Shown: positions 24,603 through 33,196 of the stretch, piece after piece
How positions within the stretch are numbered: the first letter of the stretch is position 1
How the letters are laid out: every line of letters starts with the position of its first letter
NCBI GenBank assembly: GCA_040902885.1
Contig: JBBDWK010000002.1
Coordinates: forward strand, 62,001 to 126,000
Reading direction: 5' to 3'
DNA: 64,000 nucleotides
Source of the DNA: JBBDWK01 sp040902885
GTDB taxonomy: Bacteria > Acidobacteriota > Terriglobia > Bryobacterales > Bryobacteraceae
The notes under the pieces: generated by a model
What the model was told of the DNA's origin: nothing
Seen by the model: only the letters and a program-made list of their open reading frames with translations
Database searches by the model: none
Translations under genes and position numbers: made by a program

Positions 24603-25616
24603 ATGATGGGCCTGATGATCCGAAGCCTACTCATTCGCGGCGGTTTTCTTTCAATACTGTCGCTCGCGTTTTTGGCCACTTGGAATTCCGGAAGCGCAAA
24701 CCAGGCCCCTCCGCTCCGCTGGTACAAAGGCAACCTGCACACCCACACGTTGAACAGCGACGGCGACAGCACGCCCAGCGACGTGGCCTCATGGTATCGC
24801 GATCACCGGTACCAGTTCCTGGTGCTCTCCGATCACAACTACCTAACCGAAGTGGACGGCCTCAACGCCATCCACGGAGCCAAGGAAAAGTTTCTCCTCA
24901 TCGCCGGAGAGGAAGTGACCGATTCGTTTCAAGGGAAGCCGGTTCACGTGAACGCTTACAATCTCTCGCGCTTCGTCGCCCCCACCCATGGCTCGAGCCT
25001 TGTAGCGACGATCCAGGGCAACGTCAACGCGATTCGCGAAGCGCGTGCGCTGCCGTCGTTGAATCACCCTAACTTCCGCTGGGCGGTGACTTCCCAGGAT
25101 CTGCTTCAGGTCGAGAACCTGCCCCTGTTCGAGGTCTACAACGGGCACCCCTTGGTGCACAACCAGGGCGGGGGAGGCAGCGAATCGCTCGAAGAGATGT
25201 GGGACGTGCTGCTCTCGGCGGACAAGCGCGTCTATGGCATCGCCGTGGACGACGCGCATAACTTCAAGACCATGGGACCCAAGCTCTCCAATCCGGGCCG
25301 TGGCTGGGTGATGGTCCGCGCGCCCGAGCTGACCAAAGAGGCGATTGCCGCCGCTTTGAGCGCGGGCAACTTCTACGCGTCCTCCGGAGTGGAACTCGTC
25401 GACGCGGCCGCCACCGAGTCCGAGCTTCGCATCCAGATCAAGCCGGAGAGCGATACGCGCTACACGACAAAATTCATTGGCGCCGGGGGGAAGGTGCTGG
25501 CTACCAGCTTCGGGACGGAAGCTGCCTACCGGTTCGCTTCGGGCGAAAAATACGTCCGCGCCAAAGTAGAAGCCTCCACGGGCGACGAAGCGTGGGTTCA
25601 ACCACACTTCCGTTGA
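24603..25616 (+). CDS. PHP-domain metallohydrolase, CehA/McbA-like
   Basis: A 337-residue exported protein. The frame is open through the REP element, but the first start beyond it is ATG 24603 (MMGLMIRSLLIRGG), which leads directly into a signal peptide (about 8-32). The PHP metal site is visible as GNLHTHTLNSDG, LVLSDHNYL, GEEVTD and LNHPNF, with DDAHNF later. CehA-type proteins are phosphoesterase-like hydrolases (carbaryl hydrolase is the best-known member). The natural substrate here is unknown. No co-transcribed neighbour is obvious. Confidence 0.85.
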   Translation: MMGLMIRSLLIRGGFLSILSLAFLATWNSGSANQAPPLRWYKGNLHTHTLNSDGDSTPSDVASWYRDHRYQFLVLSDHNYLTEVDGLNAIHGAKEKFLLIAGEEVTDSFQGKPVHVNAYNLSRFVAPTHGSSLVATIQGNVNAIREARALPSLNHPNFRWAVTSQDLLQVENLPLFEVYNGHPLVHNQGGGGSESLEEMWDVLLSADKRVYGIAVDDAHNFKTMGPKLSNPGRGWVMVRAPELTKEAIAAALSAGNFYASSGVELVDAAATESELRIQIKPESDTRYTTKFIGAGGKVLATSFGTEAAYRFASGEKYVRAKVEASTGDEAWVQPHFR

Positions 25617-25652
25617 TTCGGTTCTGTTACACTGACACCAATACTTGGTCTC

Positions 25653-26513
25653 ATGAGGTTTTTGATCGTACTCTTCCCGATTGCCGCGCTTCTTGCGCAG
25701 GCTCCTGTCGACCCGGACCCGGTTGTCGCCACTATTGACGGCAAAAAGATCACGGCGAGTGAGTTCCAGCGCGTGTTGAACGCCGTTCCCTCCGCCGCGG
25801 GCGGCGACAGAAAGGAGTTTCTGCGCCGCTACGGCGTATTGCTGCGCTTGTCCAAGATGGCCGAGGAAAAGAAGCTCGACCAGGTAAGCCCCTACAAGGA
25901 ATCGCTCGAGTTCAACCGCATGCAGCTTCTGGCCAACGCCCAGATGGACCACCAGTTGAATTCCACCCTGGTCACGGCGGATGAACAGAAGCAGTTCTAC
26001 GAAGCCAACAAGAACCGCTACCGGCAGGTGAAGCTGAAGGTGCTATACGTCAGCTTCAACCCGAGCGGAGCGCCGGGCGCCGATAACAACAAGAAGCGTC
26101 TGACGGAGACCGAGGCCAAGGCGCGCATTGAGAAGCTGCGCGCCGATCTGACCGAAGGAGCGGACTTCGTGAAGCTGGTGCGCGAGCACTCCGACGACGA
26201 GGATTCCAAGCGCAGGGACGGAGATTTCGCCACCGTGCGCCAGAGCGATCAGTTGCCTGACATCATCAAGTCGGCGGTCTTCGTGTTGAAGCAGGGCGAA
26301 ATCAGCCAGCCTGTCCGCCAGCCCAACGGCTTCTACCTCTTCCGCGCGGAAGAGGTGAGCGCCCAGCCGTATGAGCAGGTGCGCGACGAGATTTTCAACC
26401 AGCTCCGGCAGGCCCGCTTCAAACAGTGGCTCGATACAACCGGGACCAAACTGGACATAAAGGTCGAGAACGAGACCTTCTTCAGCACCGCGCCGCCCGC
26501 CGCTCCCCGCTGA
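25653..26513 (+). CDS. Periplasmic parvulin-type peptidyl-prolyl isomerase
   Basis: A 286-residue protein with signal peptide (about 1-16, ending LLAQ). A SurA/PrsA-like N-terminal helical domain (VVATIDGKKITASEFQRVL and on) is followed by a rotamase domain (about 120-235). It contains VLYVSF, GADFVKLVREHSDDEDSKRRDGDF and LKQGEISQPVRQPNGFYLFRAEE. It should help fold exported and outer-membrane proteins. The C-terminus is short and Pro/Ala-rich. It is convergent with purK (8 bp between stops). Confidence 0.9.
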   Translation: MRFLIVLFPIAALLAQAPVDPDPVVATIDGKKITASEFQRVLNAVPSAAGGDRKEFLRRYGVLLRLSKMAEEKKLDQVSPYKESLEFNRMQLLANAQMDHQLNSTLVTADEQKQFYEANKNRYRQVKLKVLYVSFNPSGAPGADNNKKRLTETEAKARIEKLRADLTEGADFVKLVREHSDDEDSKRRDGDFATVRQSDQLPDIIKSAVFVLKQGEISQPVRQPNGFYLFRAEEVSAQPYEQVRDEIFNQLRQARFKQWLDTTGTKLDIKVENETFFSTAPPAAPR

Positions 26514-26521
26514 GGCGCCCG

Positions 26522-27655
26522 TTACAGCGCAGCTCGCGCTTCCTGAACCCGCTGTGCCGCTTCGGCCGCGCTGTGCGCGAGTGCGGTGATGTGGCCCATT
26601 TTGCGGCCCGGACGCGGCTCCATCTTGCCGTAGAGATGCAGCTTGGTTTCGGGAAGGGAGCAGGCCGCCCTCCAGTCCGGCTCGCCTTTCATCCATAGGT
26701 CGCCCAGCAGATTCGCCATGGCCGCCGGCCGCAACAGCTCGGACGATCCCAGCGGCAGGCCGCAAACGGCGCGCAACTGCTGCTCAAACTGGCTGGTGAC
26801 GGCGGCGTCCACCGTGAAGTGGCCGGAGTTGTGCGGGCGCGGCGCCAGTTCGTTGATCAGCAGCCGCCCGTCTCGCGCGAGGAAGAACTCCACGCACAGC
26901 ACGCCCACCACGCCAAACTTTTCGAGCACGCTGCGCGCGATGGCAACGGCTTCGCACTCGATAGCGGGCGGCACCGCGGCCGGTGCTACCGAGAGATCCA
27001 GAATGCGGTTGCGGTGCGTGTTTTCGATCGCGCCGAAGTGTACGAACGAGCCGTCCATGCCGCGGGCCGCGACCACGGACAGCTCGCGCTCGAAATCGAC
27101 AAACGCTTCGAGCACCGCTTCCTGCCCGTTCATCGAAGCGAGCGCGGGCGCCATGTCGGAAGGCGAGTCGATCTTCCACTGCCCTTTGCCGTCGTAGCCA
27201 AAGCCGGCCGACTTGAGCACCGCCGGATATCCGAGCACGCCGAGCGCGGCCTGCAACTCATCGGGAGAATGAATGGCGCGAAAAGGCGCGACTGGGAACC
27301 CGTTCCGCGAAAGGAAGGTCTTTTCGCGCAGCCGGTGCTGGGTGACGTGCAAAATCCAGCCGTCCGGGCGCACGGGCACGCTTTCCGCGCAGGCCTCCAC
27401 AGTGGCGGCGGGCACGTTCTCGAACTCGAAAGTCACCACGCTCACGGACGAAGCGAAGGCGCGCACGGCATCCAGGTCCTCATAGGAAGCCTGATGTTCC
27501 TTGTCCGCAACCTGGCCGGTCGGGGTGTCGGAATCGGGCGAGAAGGTGTGTACCCGGTATCCCATGCGCCGCGCGGCGATGGCGAACATCCGCCCGAGCT
27601 GGCCGCTGCCGAGCACGCCTATAGTGGCCCCGGGCAGGACCACGGCCCGGTTCAC
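26522..27655 (-). CDS. purK: 5-(carboxyamino)imidazole ribonucleotide synthase (PurK)
   Basis: A 377-residue ATP-grasp enzyme that carboxylates AIR with ATP and bicarbonate in purine synthesis. It starts at a GTG (27655) overlapping the purE stop (GTGA). The N-terminus is VNRAVVLPGATIGVLGSGQLGRMF, with the GSGQLGRM nucleotide loop. ATP-grasp motifs are GYPAVLKSAGFGYDGKGQW, VLEAFVDFERELSVV and LLINELAPRPHNSGH. A longer frame to 28036 is antisense-like noise over purE. Third gene of an icd-purE-purK run. Confidence 0.95.
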   Translation of the reverse strand: MNRAVVLPGATIGVLGSGQLGRMFAIAARRMGYRVHTFSPDSDTPTGQVADKEHQASYEDLDAVRAFASSVSVVTFEFENVPAATVEACAESVPVRPDGWILHVTQHRLREKTFLSRNGFPVAPFRAIHSPDELQAALGVLGYPAVLKSAGFGYDGKGQWKIDSPSDMAPALASMNGQEAVLEAFVDFERELSVVAARGMDGSFVHFGAIENTHRNRILDLSVAPAAVPPAIECEAVAIARSVLEKFGVVGVLCVEFFLARDGRLLINELAPRPHNSGHFTVDAAVTSQFEQQLRAVCGLPLGSSELLRPAAMANLLGDLWMKGEPDWRAACSLPETKLHLYGKMEPRPGRKMGHITALAHSAAEAAQRVQEARAAL

Positions 27656-28146
27656 GGAAGCGTTTCCCGCAGGACTGTTCCGGTTTGCCGCTCGCGAAAC
27701 TCGCGCAGGCGCTCGCGCAGATCGGCGCGCCGGATGGAGAGGATGGAGACGGCCAGCAACGCCGCGTTGCGCGCCCCGGCCTCGCCAATGGCAAGCGTCG
27801 CCACGGGAATGCCGGGGGGCATCTGCACTATGGAGAGAAGTGAATCCACGCCGCGCAGCACGCGGCTCTCCACGGGAACGCCCAGCACCGGCAGCATGGT
27901 GTGCGCGGCGGTCATGCCCGGAAGGTGAGCGGCCCCGCCCGCGCCGGCGATAATCACCTCGATTCCGCGCGCCTCGGCCTGCGACGCATACTCCGCCATG
28001 AGCACGGGCGTCCGATGCGCGGAAATCAGGCGGCATTCATGGGGCACTTCGAACTCGGTGAGCACGGCATCGGCATGGCGCATGGTCTCCCAGTCCGACT
28101 TGCTGCCCATGATGACGGCGACGAGCGGCCCCGAGTCCATCTGCAT
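27652..28146 (-). CDS. purE: N5-carboxyaminoimidazole ribonucleotide mutase (PurE)
   Basis: A 164-residue class I PurE, which moves the carboxylate from N5 to C4 of the ribonucleotide. Motifs: VIMGSKSDWETM (substrate loop), ISAHRTP, and AGAGGAAHLPGMTAAHT. Start ATG 28146 lies 10 bp after the isocitrate dehydrogenase stop; ATG 28140 is an alternative, and no strong ribosome site is visible, so coupling to the upstream gene is likely. The GTGA overlap with purK couples the two purine genes. Confidence 0.95.
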   Translation of the reverse strand: MQMDSGPLVAVIMGSKSDWETMRHADAVLTEFEVPHECRLISAHRTPVLMAEYASQAEARGIEVIIAGAGGAAHLPGMTAAHTMLPVLGVPVESRVLRGVDSLLSIVQMPPGIPVATLAIGEAGARNAALLAVSILSIRRADLRERLREFRERQTGTVLRETLP

Positions 28147-28156
28147 TCGCGGCCGC

Positions 28157-29602
28157 TTACTGGCCCTGCGCCAGCGTGAAGCCCGCCTGGCCGTCATAGT
28201 GCCGCAGCGATTCGGTCTTCACGACGTCGAAGCCCGCATTCATTACCCGGCCGAGCAGACCCAGGATGTCGTTCTGAGTGATGGTCGCGCCGTTGTTAGA
28301 AGTGAAGCGGCAGCGGAAGCTGTCGGTGCAGAAGGTTTCGGGCATGCCGCCCGGCCAGACCTTCACGCCGCGATTGTCGATCATGGTCAGAGCGAAAGCG
28401 TCTCCGGTGCTCTTGCCCAGGCACTCGCCCAGCTCCGTGGCATCGCGCCGCGGCCAGTAGACGTAAAGGTCCACGCCCACCATCTTCATAACGGGAACGG
28501 CGGCTTCTTTCTCAGCGCGCACCGGCGCCGGAGGAACCGCTTTGTACTCGACGGCCTTCAAGGTCTGCGGCCGCTGTCCCAGGCGTGCCGCCACGGCCTC
28601 CGCGAACTCCTTCGTGCCCACCTTCCGCTTGCTGACGCCCTCGTCGAAAATGTCGTAGGTGTGGATGCCGTCTTCGATGGTGCGCAGCCACGCATTGTGT
28701 ACGCGCTCGGCCGCCCCGGTCTCACCGATGTGCACCAGCATGAGCACGGCGCCCAGCAGCAGACCCGACGGATTGGCTAAATCCTGATTGGCTCGGCGGG
28801 GCGCGGAGCCGTGGATCGCCTCGAACATGGCGCAGTCGCCCCCGATGTTGGCTGACCCGGCGAGTCCCACCGAGCCCGCGATCTGAGCGGCCACGTCGGA
28901 GAGAATGTCGCCGTACAGATTGGGCATCACCACCACATCGAAGGCGGTGGGCGTATCGGCCAGTTTGGCCGCGCCGATATCGACGATCCAGTGCTCATTG
29001 ACCATGTCGGGATAGCCGGCCGCGATCTCGTCGAAGACCTTGTGGAACAGGCCGTCCGTCATCTTCATGATGTTGTCTTTGGTGAAGCAGGTGACCTTCT
29101 TCCGCCCGTGCCTGCGCGCGTACTCGAAGGCGTAGCGCACAATGCGCTCGCAGCCGGGACGCGAAATCAGCTTGAGGCATTGGGTCACCTCCGGGCTGAG
29201 CCGGTACTCGATGCCCGCGTAGAGGTCCTCTTCGTTCTCGCGCACAATCACCACGTCCATGCCGGGGTGCTTGGTCTCCACGAAGGGAGAGTAGGAGACG
29301 CATGGGCGCACGTTGGCGTAGAGGCCGAGGGTCTTGCGCGTGGTGACGTTGAGGCTCTTGAAGCCGCCGCCCTGGGGCGTGGTGATGGGAGCTTTCAGGA
29401 ACACCTTGGTGCGGCGCAGGGACTCCCAGGCGCTGGGTTCGATTCCGGCGCTGTTGCCGCGCAGGTAAACGTTCTCGCCGATCTCGATTTCCTCAATGTC
29501 CAGCGCGGCTCCGGCCGCATTCAGGATGTGGAGCGTGGCGCCCATAATTTCGGGACCGATGCCGTCTCCGCGGGCGACTGTAATAGGAATTTTCGTTGCC
29601 AT
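28157..29602 (-). CDS. icd: Isocitrate dehydrogenase, long C-terminally extended type
   Basis: A 481-residue enzyme from ATG 29602. The catalytic domain (about 1-345) has GDGIGPEI, the substrate loop KAPITTPQGGGFKSLNVTTRK, VRENEEDLYAGIE, and the metal/cofactor site PNLYGDILSD and AIHGSAP. The last 120 or so residues (after PPAPVRAEKEA) form a separate small domain, as in the Thermus thermophilus enzyme, which is about the same length. It oxidises isocitrate to 2-oxoglutarate; NADP use is expected for this type but not proven. The gene leads the purE-purK run. Confidence 0.92.
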   Translation of the reverse strand: MATKIPITVARGDGIGPEIMGATLHILNAAGAALDIEEIEIGENVYLRGNSAGIEPSAWESLRRTKVFLKAPITTPQGGGFKSLNVTTRKTLGLYANVRPCVSYSPFVETKHPGMDVVIVRENEEDLYAGIEYRLSPEVTQCLKLISRPGCERIVRYAFEYARRHGRKKVTCFTKDNIMKMTDGLFHKVFDEIAAGYPDMVNEHWIVDIGAAKLADTPTAFDVVVMPNLYGDILSDVAAQIAGSVGLAGSANIGGDCAMFEAIHGSAPRRANQDLANPSGLLLGAVLMLVHIGETGAAERVHNAWLRTIEDGIHTYDIFDEGVSKRKVGTKEFAEAVAARLGQRPQTLKAVEYKAVPPAPVRAEKEAAVPVMKMVGVDLYVYWPRRDATELGECLGKSTGDAFALTMIDNRGVKVWPGGMPETFCTDSFRCRFTSNNGATITQNDILGLLGRVMNAGFDVVKTESLRHYDGQAGFTLAQGQ

Positions 29603-29873
29603 GGGGAATCTATCAAAGTAAGGGAAAAATGGCGTTAGCGCAAGTTTTGAAGCGATCTTCCGCCCCCAGGCTCCGCAGTATCGTTCAGTATTTTCGGCGT
29701 GGATGTGGCGCAGAAGCCTTATACAGCCGGGCATAAATAAAGGGATTGCGAGGCAGGAGTCTCGATGATGGACGTCCTCCCGCGGCGGAGACTCGAAGCT
29801 CCCGCCGGGTACGAGACCTCAAAGACGGGGGACGTCATCCGTCAGCAGCGCCGGGGTGACGCCGCCGGTTTTC

Positions 29874-30092
29874 TTAGCCCTTCCTGCTCGAGACCAGCAA
29901 CAGCACGCCGCCAACCAGTGCAAGACCGCCCAGGATGGGCGGGAGAGGAATGCGATGCGTCTCCGTATTAGTCACTTCGACAGGTCCCAAATCCACAACT
30001 TTGTCCTTGGTTTGATAAGTGATTCCCTGATAAGCCAGCGCGATTGCGCCGACTACAATGAGCAGCAAAGCTACAATGGCTTGAGGCTTCAT
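29874..30092 (-). CDS. DUF3185-like small membrane protein
   Basis: A 72-residue protein with two helices (KPQAIVALLLIVVGAIALAY and PPILGGLALVGGVLLLV) around TYQTKDKVVDLGPVEVT. This is the recognisable pattern of DUF3185 (KTKEKVLDIGP...IPLPPILGGLALVGG). Function unknown; often near other tiny stress membrane proteins. It lies 81 bp downstream of the lmo0937-like copy 2 on the same strand and is probably transcribed with it. The 271 bp to the icd start (29603-29873) hold an inverted repeat pairing GATGATGGACGTC (about 29765) with GACGTCATC (about 29832). Confidence 0.8.
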   Translation of the reverse strand: MKPQAIVALLLIVVGAIALAYQGITYQTKDKVVDLGPVEVTNTETHRIPLPPILGGLALVGGVLLLVSSRKG

Positions 30093-30173
30093 AATTGGTT
30101 CCTTACAGTTGAAGGGATAGCAGCGGGCGCCTTCGGCGATCGAATCGCTATCCCTCTTCGGGCTGTCGGTTGG

Positions 30174-30326
30174 CTAGTCGAGAGCCCGGCGTCCTTGGAT
30201 CACGCGAATGAGCACGACCACCAAAGCGAAGACTAACAGGAGGTGAACGAATCCGGACAGCGTATAGGAGCTGACCATCCCTAGCGCCCACATCAGGAAC
30301 AGAATTACGGCGATTGTCCAAAGCAT
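30174..30326 (-). CDS. 50-residue membrane protein, lmo0937-like, copy 2
   Basis: ATG at 30326 encodes MLWTIAVILFLMWALGMVSS and a second helix ending VVVLIRVIQGRRALD. It matches copy 1 at 15609-15761 along its whole length (MLWTI-VIL---WALGMV-SYT, H-LLV-ALVVV, IQGRR). It has a strongly matching sigma-54 promoter at 30372-30385 but no TGACC/GGTCA array nearby, unlike the 3-16 kb cluster. Function unknown. Confidence 0.8.
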   Translation of the reverse strand: MLWTIAVILFLMWALGMVSSYTLSGFVHLLLVFALVVVLIRVIQGRRALD

Positions 30327-30371
30327 GTCTTACGCTCCTTTCACTAACTTGTTGCCGCGCGACTATGGTCT

Positions 30372-30385
30372 GCAAGTATGGGACC
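30372..30385 (-). promoter_or_regulatory. Sigma-54 promoter of lmo0937-like copy 2
   Basis: The minus strand reads T-TGG-TCCCATAC-TTGCA-G: perfect TGG and TTGCA boxes with GG and GC 10 nt apart. It lies 45 bp upstream of the ATG at 30326. No TGACC/GGTCA array is seen within 200 bp upstream. Confidence 0.6.
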
Positions 30386-30794
30386 AAACGAAAACATTTG
30401 TTATTCGGGCGGGAAGGGAACCAGCTACAACCGTGCGGAACTGGGCGGCACTGTAAAATGTGCGCTACTCGATAATTTAAAGATCGTATCTTTGAGTACT
30501 TTAGGATGCCGTGACTGGCAGAACTCTATCAGTGATTACACACGCGTCCTGCGCGCGCTCCGGCGCAGCCGGGAAGCGGACGCCCTCGAACATCGCGCGA
30601 AGAGCATCTTCGCTCTCAATCCAGACCGGCATACCGTCGACTTCCGCGACCTCCGCCGGCTGGAACGGGGTCGGCATCCTTCCGGTACACCTGCCGGGCG
30701 GTAGGCAGTTCAAATCTGCAAGCCGCGAATCACCGTTTCGAGAAATTCCGCGCGAGGCAGGCGCAATCCTGCCTACATTCGGTCTGATCGCTAT
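30386..30794. other. Intergenic region with a gene remnant and a palindromic repeat
   Basis: It holds a C-terminal remnant of a sugar isomerase (30709-30754, listed separately), a palindrome AGGCAGG-N6-CCTGCCT at 30755-30774, and a minus-strand frame at 30501-30677 (58 codons, MPTPFQPAEVAEVDGMPVWI...). The first 45 codons of that frame have protein-like codon use, but it has no recognised family, so it may be another remnant. Confidence 0.35.
30709..30754 (-). pseudogene. Truncated C-terminus of a sugar phosphate isomerase gene
   Basis: The minus strand encodes AEFLETVIRGLQI and a stop. Over 35 bp it matches the 3' end of the isomerase gene at 32242-33144 (EFLETVIRGLQT) with two differences, both synonymous (GAA for GAG). 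The upstream side is cut off by a palindromic repeat. This is the stump of a lost paralogue or a small duplication. Confidence 0.6.
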
Positions 30795-31832
30795 CTATCT
30801 AATCGCGTGGCCGAAGATCACGTCCTCGGCGGGATAGTCGAATTGCGCTGCAGCCGTCTGCTTCGGTGGGTGATCGCGATCCCACCTGACGGTCCTCTCA
30901 AGCGCCTCATTGCGCGACATCGTCTCTTGATACCTGAGGTCGTGGCGAATCTTCGTTGTGTCCATGTCCAGGTTTTGATCAAGATTCAGGCTGCGGGGCA
31001 AATTTGGTGCAGGACATTGTTCATCAACAACCAGGATTCGACCGCGCCATCCGACAACCGCAGCAAGCTCCTGAACCCAGCCCTGCAAGTCGAGCCCTTC
31101 TGCTTCCCCAACGTTATACACCTCACCTGCTGCCCTCTCATTCTCAACCGCGAGCCGGACGGCTTCCGCCACGTCTGCCACGTAGCCCCAGGGAGCGCGC
31201 CATCGCGCCGTCCGCTGGTCCAAGAGGATGGCAGGCCGGCCATCGTCCATTCGCTTCAAATACGCCCAGAAGCGTCGCTTTTGGCCGCCGTAATCACCGG
31301 GACCATAAACCATGGGCAGACGCAGGACTGTAGCTGGCAATTCAGCATTGCCCATGACCATGCGCTCAACCATGATCTTGTCATAATCGTCCCAGCTGAA
31401 GCCTTCGATGGGTGGGACCGGAACACCACGACATGGATACAGGCGGTCTCGCAAGGGCGACAGTTCGTTCAGCGGCGTAGGATCGACCGTGCCTTGGATT
31501 CGCCGGAAGAGCAGGTCGTTGGCACGGTAGACGTCACCGCTGCTCAGGACGACGATCCTCTTCGCGATTCCGCTAAGTGCGGCCATCAGCCCCTTCGCTT
31601 GTTCCTCAGTAAATGCGATGACGTCGACCACGATGTCCGGCCGGAGATCGCTAAACGCCGCTGCCGATGCTTCGAGCCGGTTTCTGTCGCCAACGATAAC
31701 GTGGACACCTTCGGGCACGTCTGCGACGGCAGATCCCCGGCGGAAGACCGTCATGTGATGGCCATATGCGAGCAGCCGCCGGACTATATGGGGACCGATA
31801 AAGCCGGTTCCGCCCAGGACGAGCACGCGCAT
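30795..31832 (-). CDS. NAD-dependent epimerase/dehydratase-family protein
   Basis: A 345-residue short-chain (extended) reductase. The N-terminal Rossmann motif is VLGGTGFIG, followed by GDRN and VVDVIAF, VLSSGDVYRA. The usual catalytic YxxxK is not clear: the segment reads WDDYDKIMVE, so the spacing is altered. Later come LRLPMVYGPGDY and EVYNVGEAEGL. Probably acts on a nucleotide sugar or related substrate; the substrate cannot be told. It lies downstream of hicA (36 bp) on the same strand. Confidence 0.8.
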   Translation of the reverse strand: MRVLVLGGTGFIGPHIVRRLLAYGHHMTVFRRGSAVADVPEGVHVIVGDRNRLEASAAAFSDLRPDIVVDVIAFTEEQAKGLMAALSGIAKRIVVLSSGDVYRANDLLFRRIQGTVDPTPLNELSPLRDRLYPCRGVPVPPIEGFSWDDYDKIMVERMVMGNAELPATVLRLPMVYGPGDYGGQKRRFWAYLKRMDDGRPAILLDQRTARWRAPWGYVADVAEAVRLAVENERAAGEVYNVGEAEGLDLQGWVQELAAVVGWRGRILVVDEQCPAPNLPRSLNLDQNLDMDTTKIRHDLRYQETMSRNEALERTVRWDRDHPPKQTAAAQFDYPAEDVIFGHAIR

Positions 31833-31867
31833 GGAACAATCGTAGCGCTGAACCGTTGCCCGCTGTC

Positions 31868-32044
31868 TCAGTCTCGAAGCTTCTTCAGAATGTGCTTGGC
31901 CAGAATCTCGTTTACTTCGCGGTGCCGCGGTACGGGCTGGGAGATGCCAGTGCGAGGGTTGCGGTACCAGTCATGCCGGCCTCCATGCCGCACAAGCAGG
32001 CATCCGGCCTCCTCCAGGCGGCGGATCAGGTCGTGCCGCTTCAT
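31868..32044 (-). CDS. hicA: HicA-family mRNA interferase toxin
   Basis: A 58-residue protein, MKRHDLIRRLEEAGCLLVRH..., with the double-stranded-RNA-binding-like HicA fold pattern. The catalytic histidine is in RHGGRHDWYRNP, followed by the basic ISQPVPRHREV segment and a C-terminal helix. HicA cleaves mRNA independent of the ribosome. Its ATG overlaps the hicB stop (ATGA), so it is translated after the antitoxin. Antitoxin-first order occurs in many hic loci. Confidence 0.88.
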   Translation of the reverse strand: MKRHDLIRRLEEAGCLLVRHGGRHDWYRNPRTGISQPVPRHREVNEILAKHILKKLRD

Positions 32045-32232
32045 GGAACCGACAGTTCAGCCACCCGTCGCACTCCGGGGATTTCACCGCTAGTCAGGTC
32101 GCGGAACAGGTCCTTAAGGTTCTCCTGAAGATCCTCGAGAGCTTCGCCCTGGGTGATGTAGTCCGGGTAATCCTCGAAGTACCCAAGCCAGTGGTCTCCA
32201 TCCTGCCAGTACACGTACCGGGCGGTAGTCAT
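32041..32232 (-). CDS. hicB: HicB-family antitoxin, short form
   Basis: A 63-residue protein with the HicB partial RNase H-like domain: YVYWQDGDHWLGYFEDYPDYITQGEALEDLQENLKDLFRDL. It has no C-terminal DNA-binding domain (MetJ/Arc or HTH) of longer HicB proteins, so autoregulation may need another factor. It begins 9 bp after the isomerase stop, so it is probably transcribed from that promoter. Confidence 0.85.
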   Translation of the reverse strand: MTTARYVYWQDGDHWLGYFEDYPDYITQGEALEDLQENLKDLFRDLTSGEIPGVRRVAELSVP

Positions 32233-32241
32233 ATTTTCAGT

Positions 32242-33144
32242 TTACGTCTGCAAGCCGCGAATCACCGTCTCGAGAAACTCCCGCGCACGGCGCGCGAGCG
32301 CATCCACGCCTTCCGGCTTGGCGGGGCGGGGAACCAAAGGCTCGAAGATGTTCTCGCAGGCTAACGGCATAGTGAGACCGGTGCGCATCACCGGGGCCAG
32401 CAGCTTGTAGTGATCGATCTCGCCGAAGCCGGGGCCGCAGTCCTGGTCCTTCGGAAAATTGCGGTGATCCTTGATGGCGAAGGCGCGCACGTCGAGCCAG
32501 CACTCCTGGATGTCGGGGATGGGGTCGGCGTTCTCGTAATCGAGCACGTTGCCCGCGTCGTAGCACATTTGGACGCCCGGATCGGCCACTTCGGCGAGAA
32601 TCTTCGAGCAGTGCCTTCCGGTGGCCGAGTTGCCGCCGTGCTGCTTGATGAGCACGGTTACGTTGTTGGCGCGCGCGATCGGTCCGACCCGTTTCAGGTT
32701 GGCGACAAAGATCTCGTACGCGCCGGGCTGTGTTCTGCCGAAGGTGAGCACGAAGGGCATGCCCGCCGCCGCTGCCTGCTCGATCCGGCTGGTGTGCGCC
32801 GCCACGGCTTCGGGCGCATCGGGATACACCTGCGAGAACATCATCACCGGCTCCAGGCCCAAATCGCGGCAGCGCTGGGCTAGCTGTTTGGCCTCGGAGG
32901 CAGGGGCATTCACCGCCATCACCGGCTTCGGCTTGCTGCCGGCGTCGCGGTGGGCGGTCCCCCAGGCCACATGGTTGTAGCCGGCGCTCTTAATGCCTTC
33001 GAGCGCCCGCTCCAGCGGAAAGCTGGAGTACGGAAGCGTCATGCACGCAGGCTGAAATCGCGTCGGCGGCTTGGCGTCGGTTTGTGTGGCAAGCAGAGAA
33101 CCACTGCCGAGGAAGGTGCGTCGCGAAATGGGAATGGCGGACAT
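32242..33144 (-). CDS. Tat-exported TIM-barrel sugar phosphate isomerase/epimerase
   Basis: A 300-residue protein from ATG 33144 with a Tat signal (ISRRTFLGSGSLL). The AP-endonuclease-2-type TIM barrel shows GIKSAGYNHVAWG, VLIKQHGG, MCYDAGNVLDYENADP, and AFAIKDHRNFPKDQDCGPGFGEIDHYKLL, with the expected metal-ligand His, Asp and Glu. It probably isomerises a sugar or polyol; the substrate is unknown. Divergent from the oxidoreductase at 33197 (52 bp between starts), a common pairing in Solibacter-type genomes. Its 3' end is also found as a stump at 30709-30754. Confidence 0.88.
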   Translation of the reverse strand: MSAIPISRRTFLGSGSLLATQTDAKPPTRFQPACMTLPYSSFPLERALEGIKSAGYNHVAWGTAHRDAGSKPKPVMAVNAPASEAKQLAQRCRDLGLEPVMMFSQVYPDAPEAVAAHTSRIEQAAAAGMPFVLTFGRTQPGAYEIFVANLKRVGPIARANNVTVLIKQHGGNSATGRHCSKILAEVADPGVQMCYDAGNVLDYENADPIPDIQECWLDVRAFAIKDHRNFPKDQDCGPGFGEIDHYKLLAPVMRTGLTMPLACENIFEPLVPRPAKPEGVDALARRAREFLETVIRGLQT

Positions 33145-33196
33145 GATTCTACAGGATAGCCCCGATCGCCGCCGTGTGGTGCTATCATCTGCGGAC

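Noticed and set aside
26819..27928. 369-codon plus-strand frame
   Set aside because: Antisense to purK and purE; no recognisable domain.
30378..30837. Two plus-strand frames of 108 codons
   Set aside because: They cross the isomerase remnant and a palindromic repeat and have low-complexity Ser/Arg sequence.
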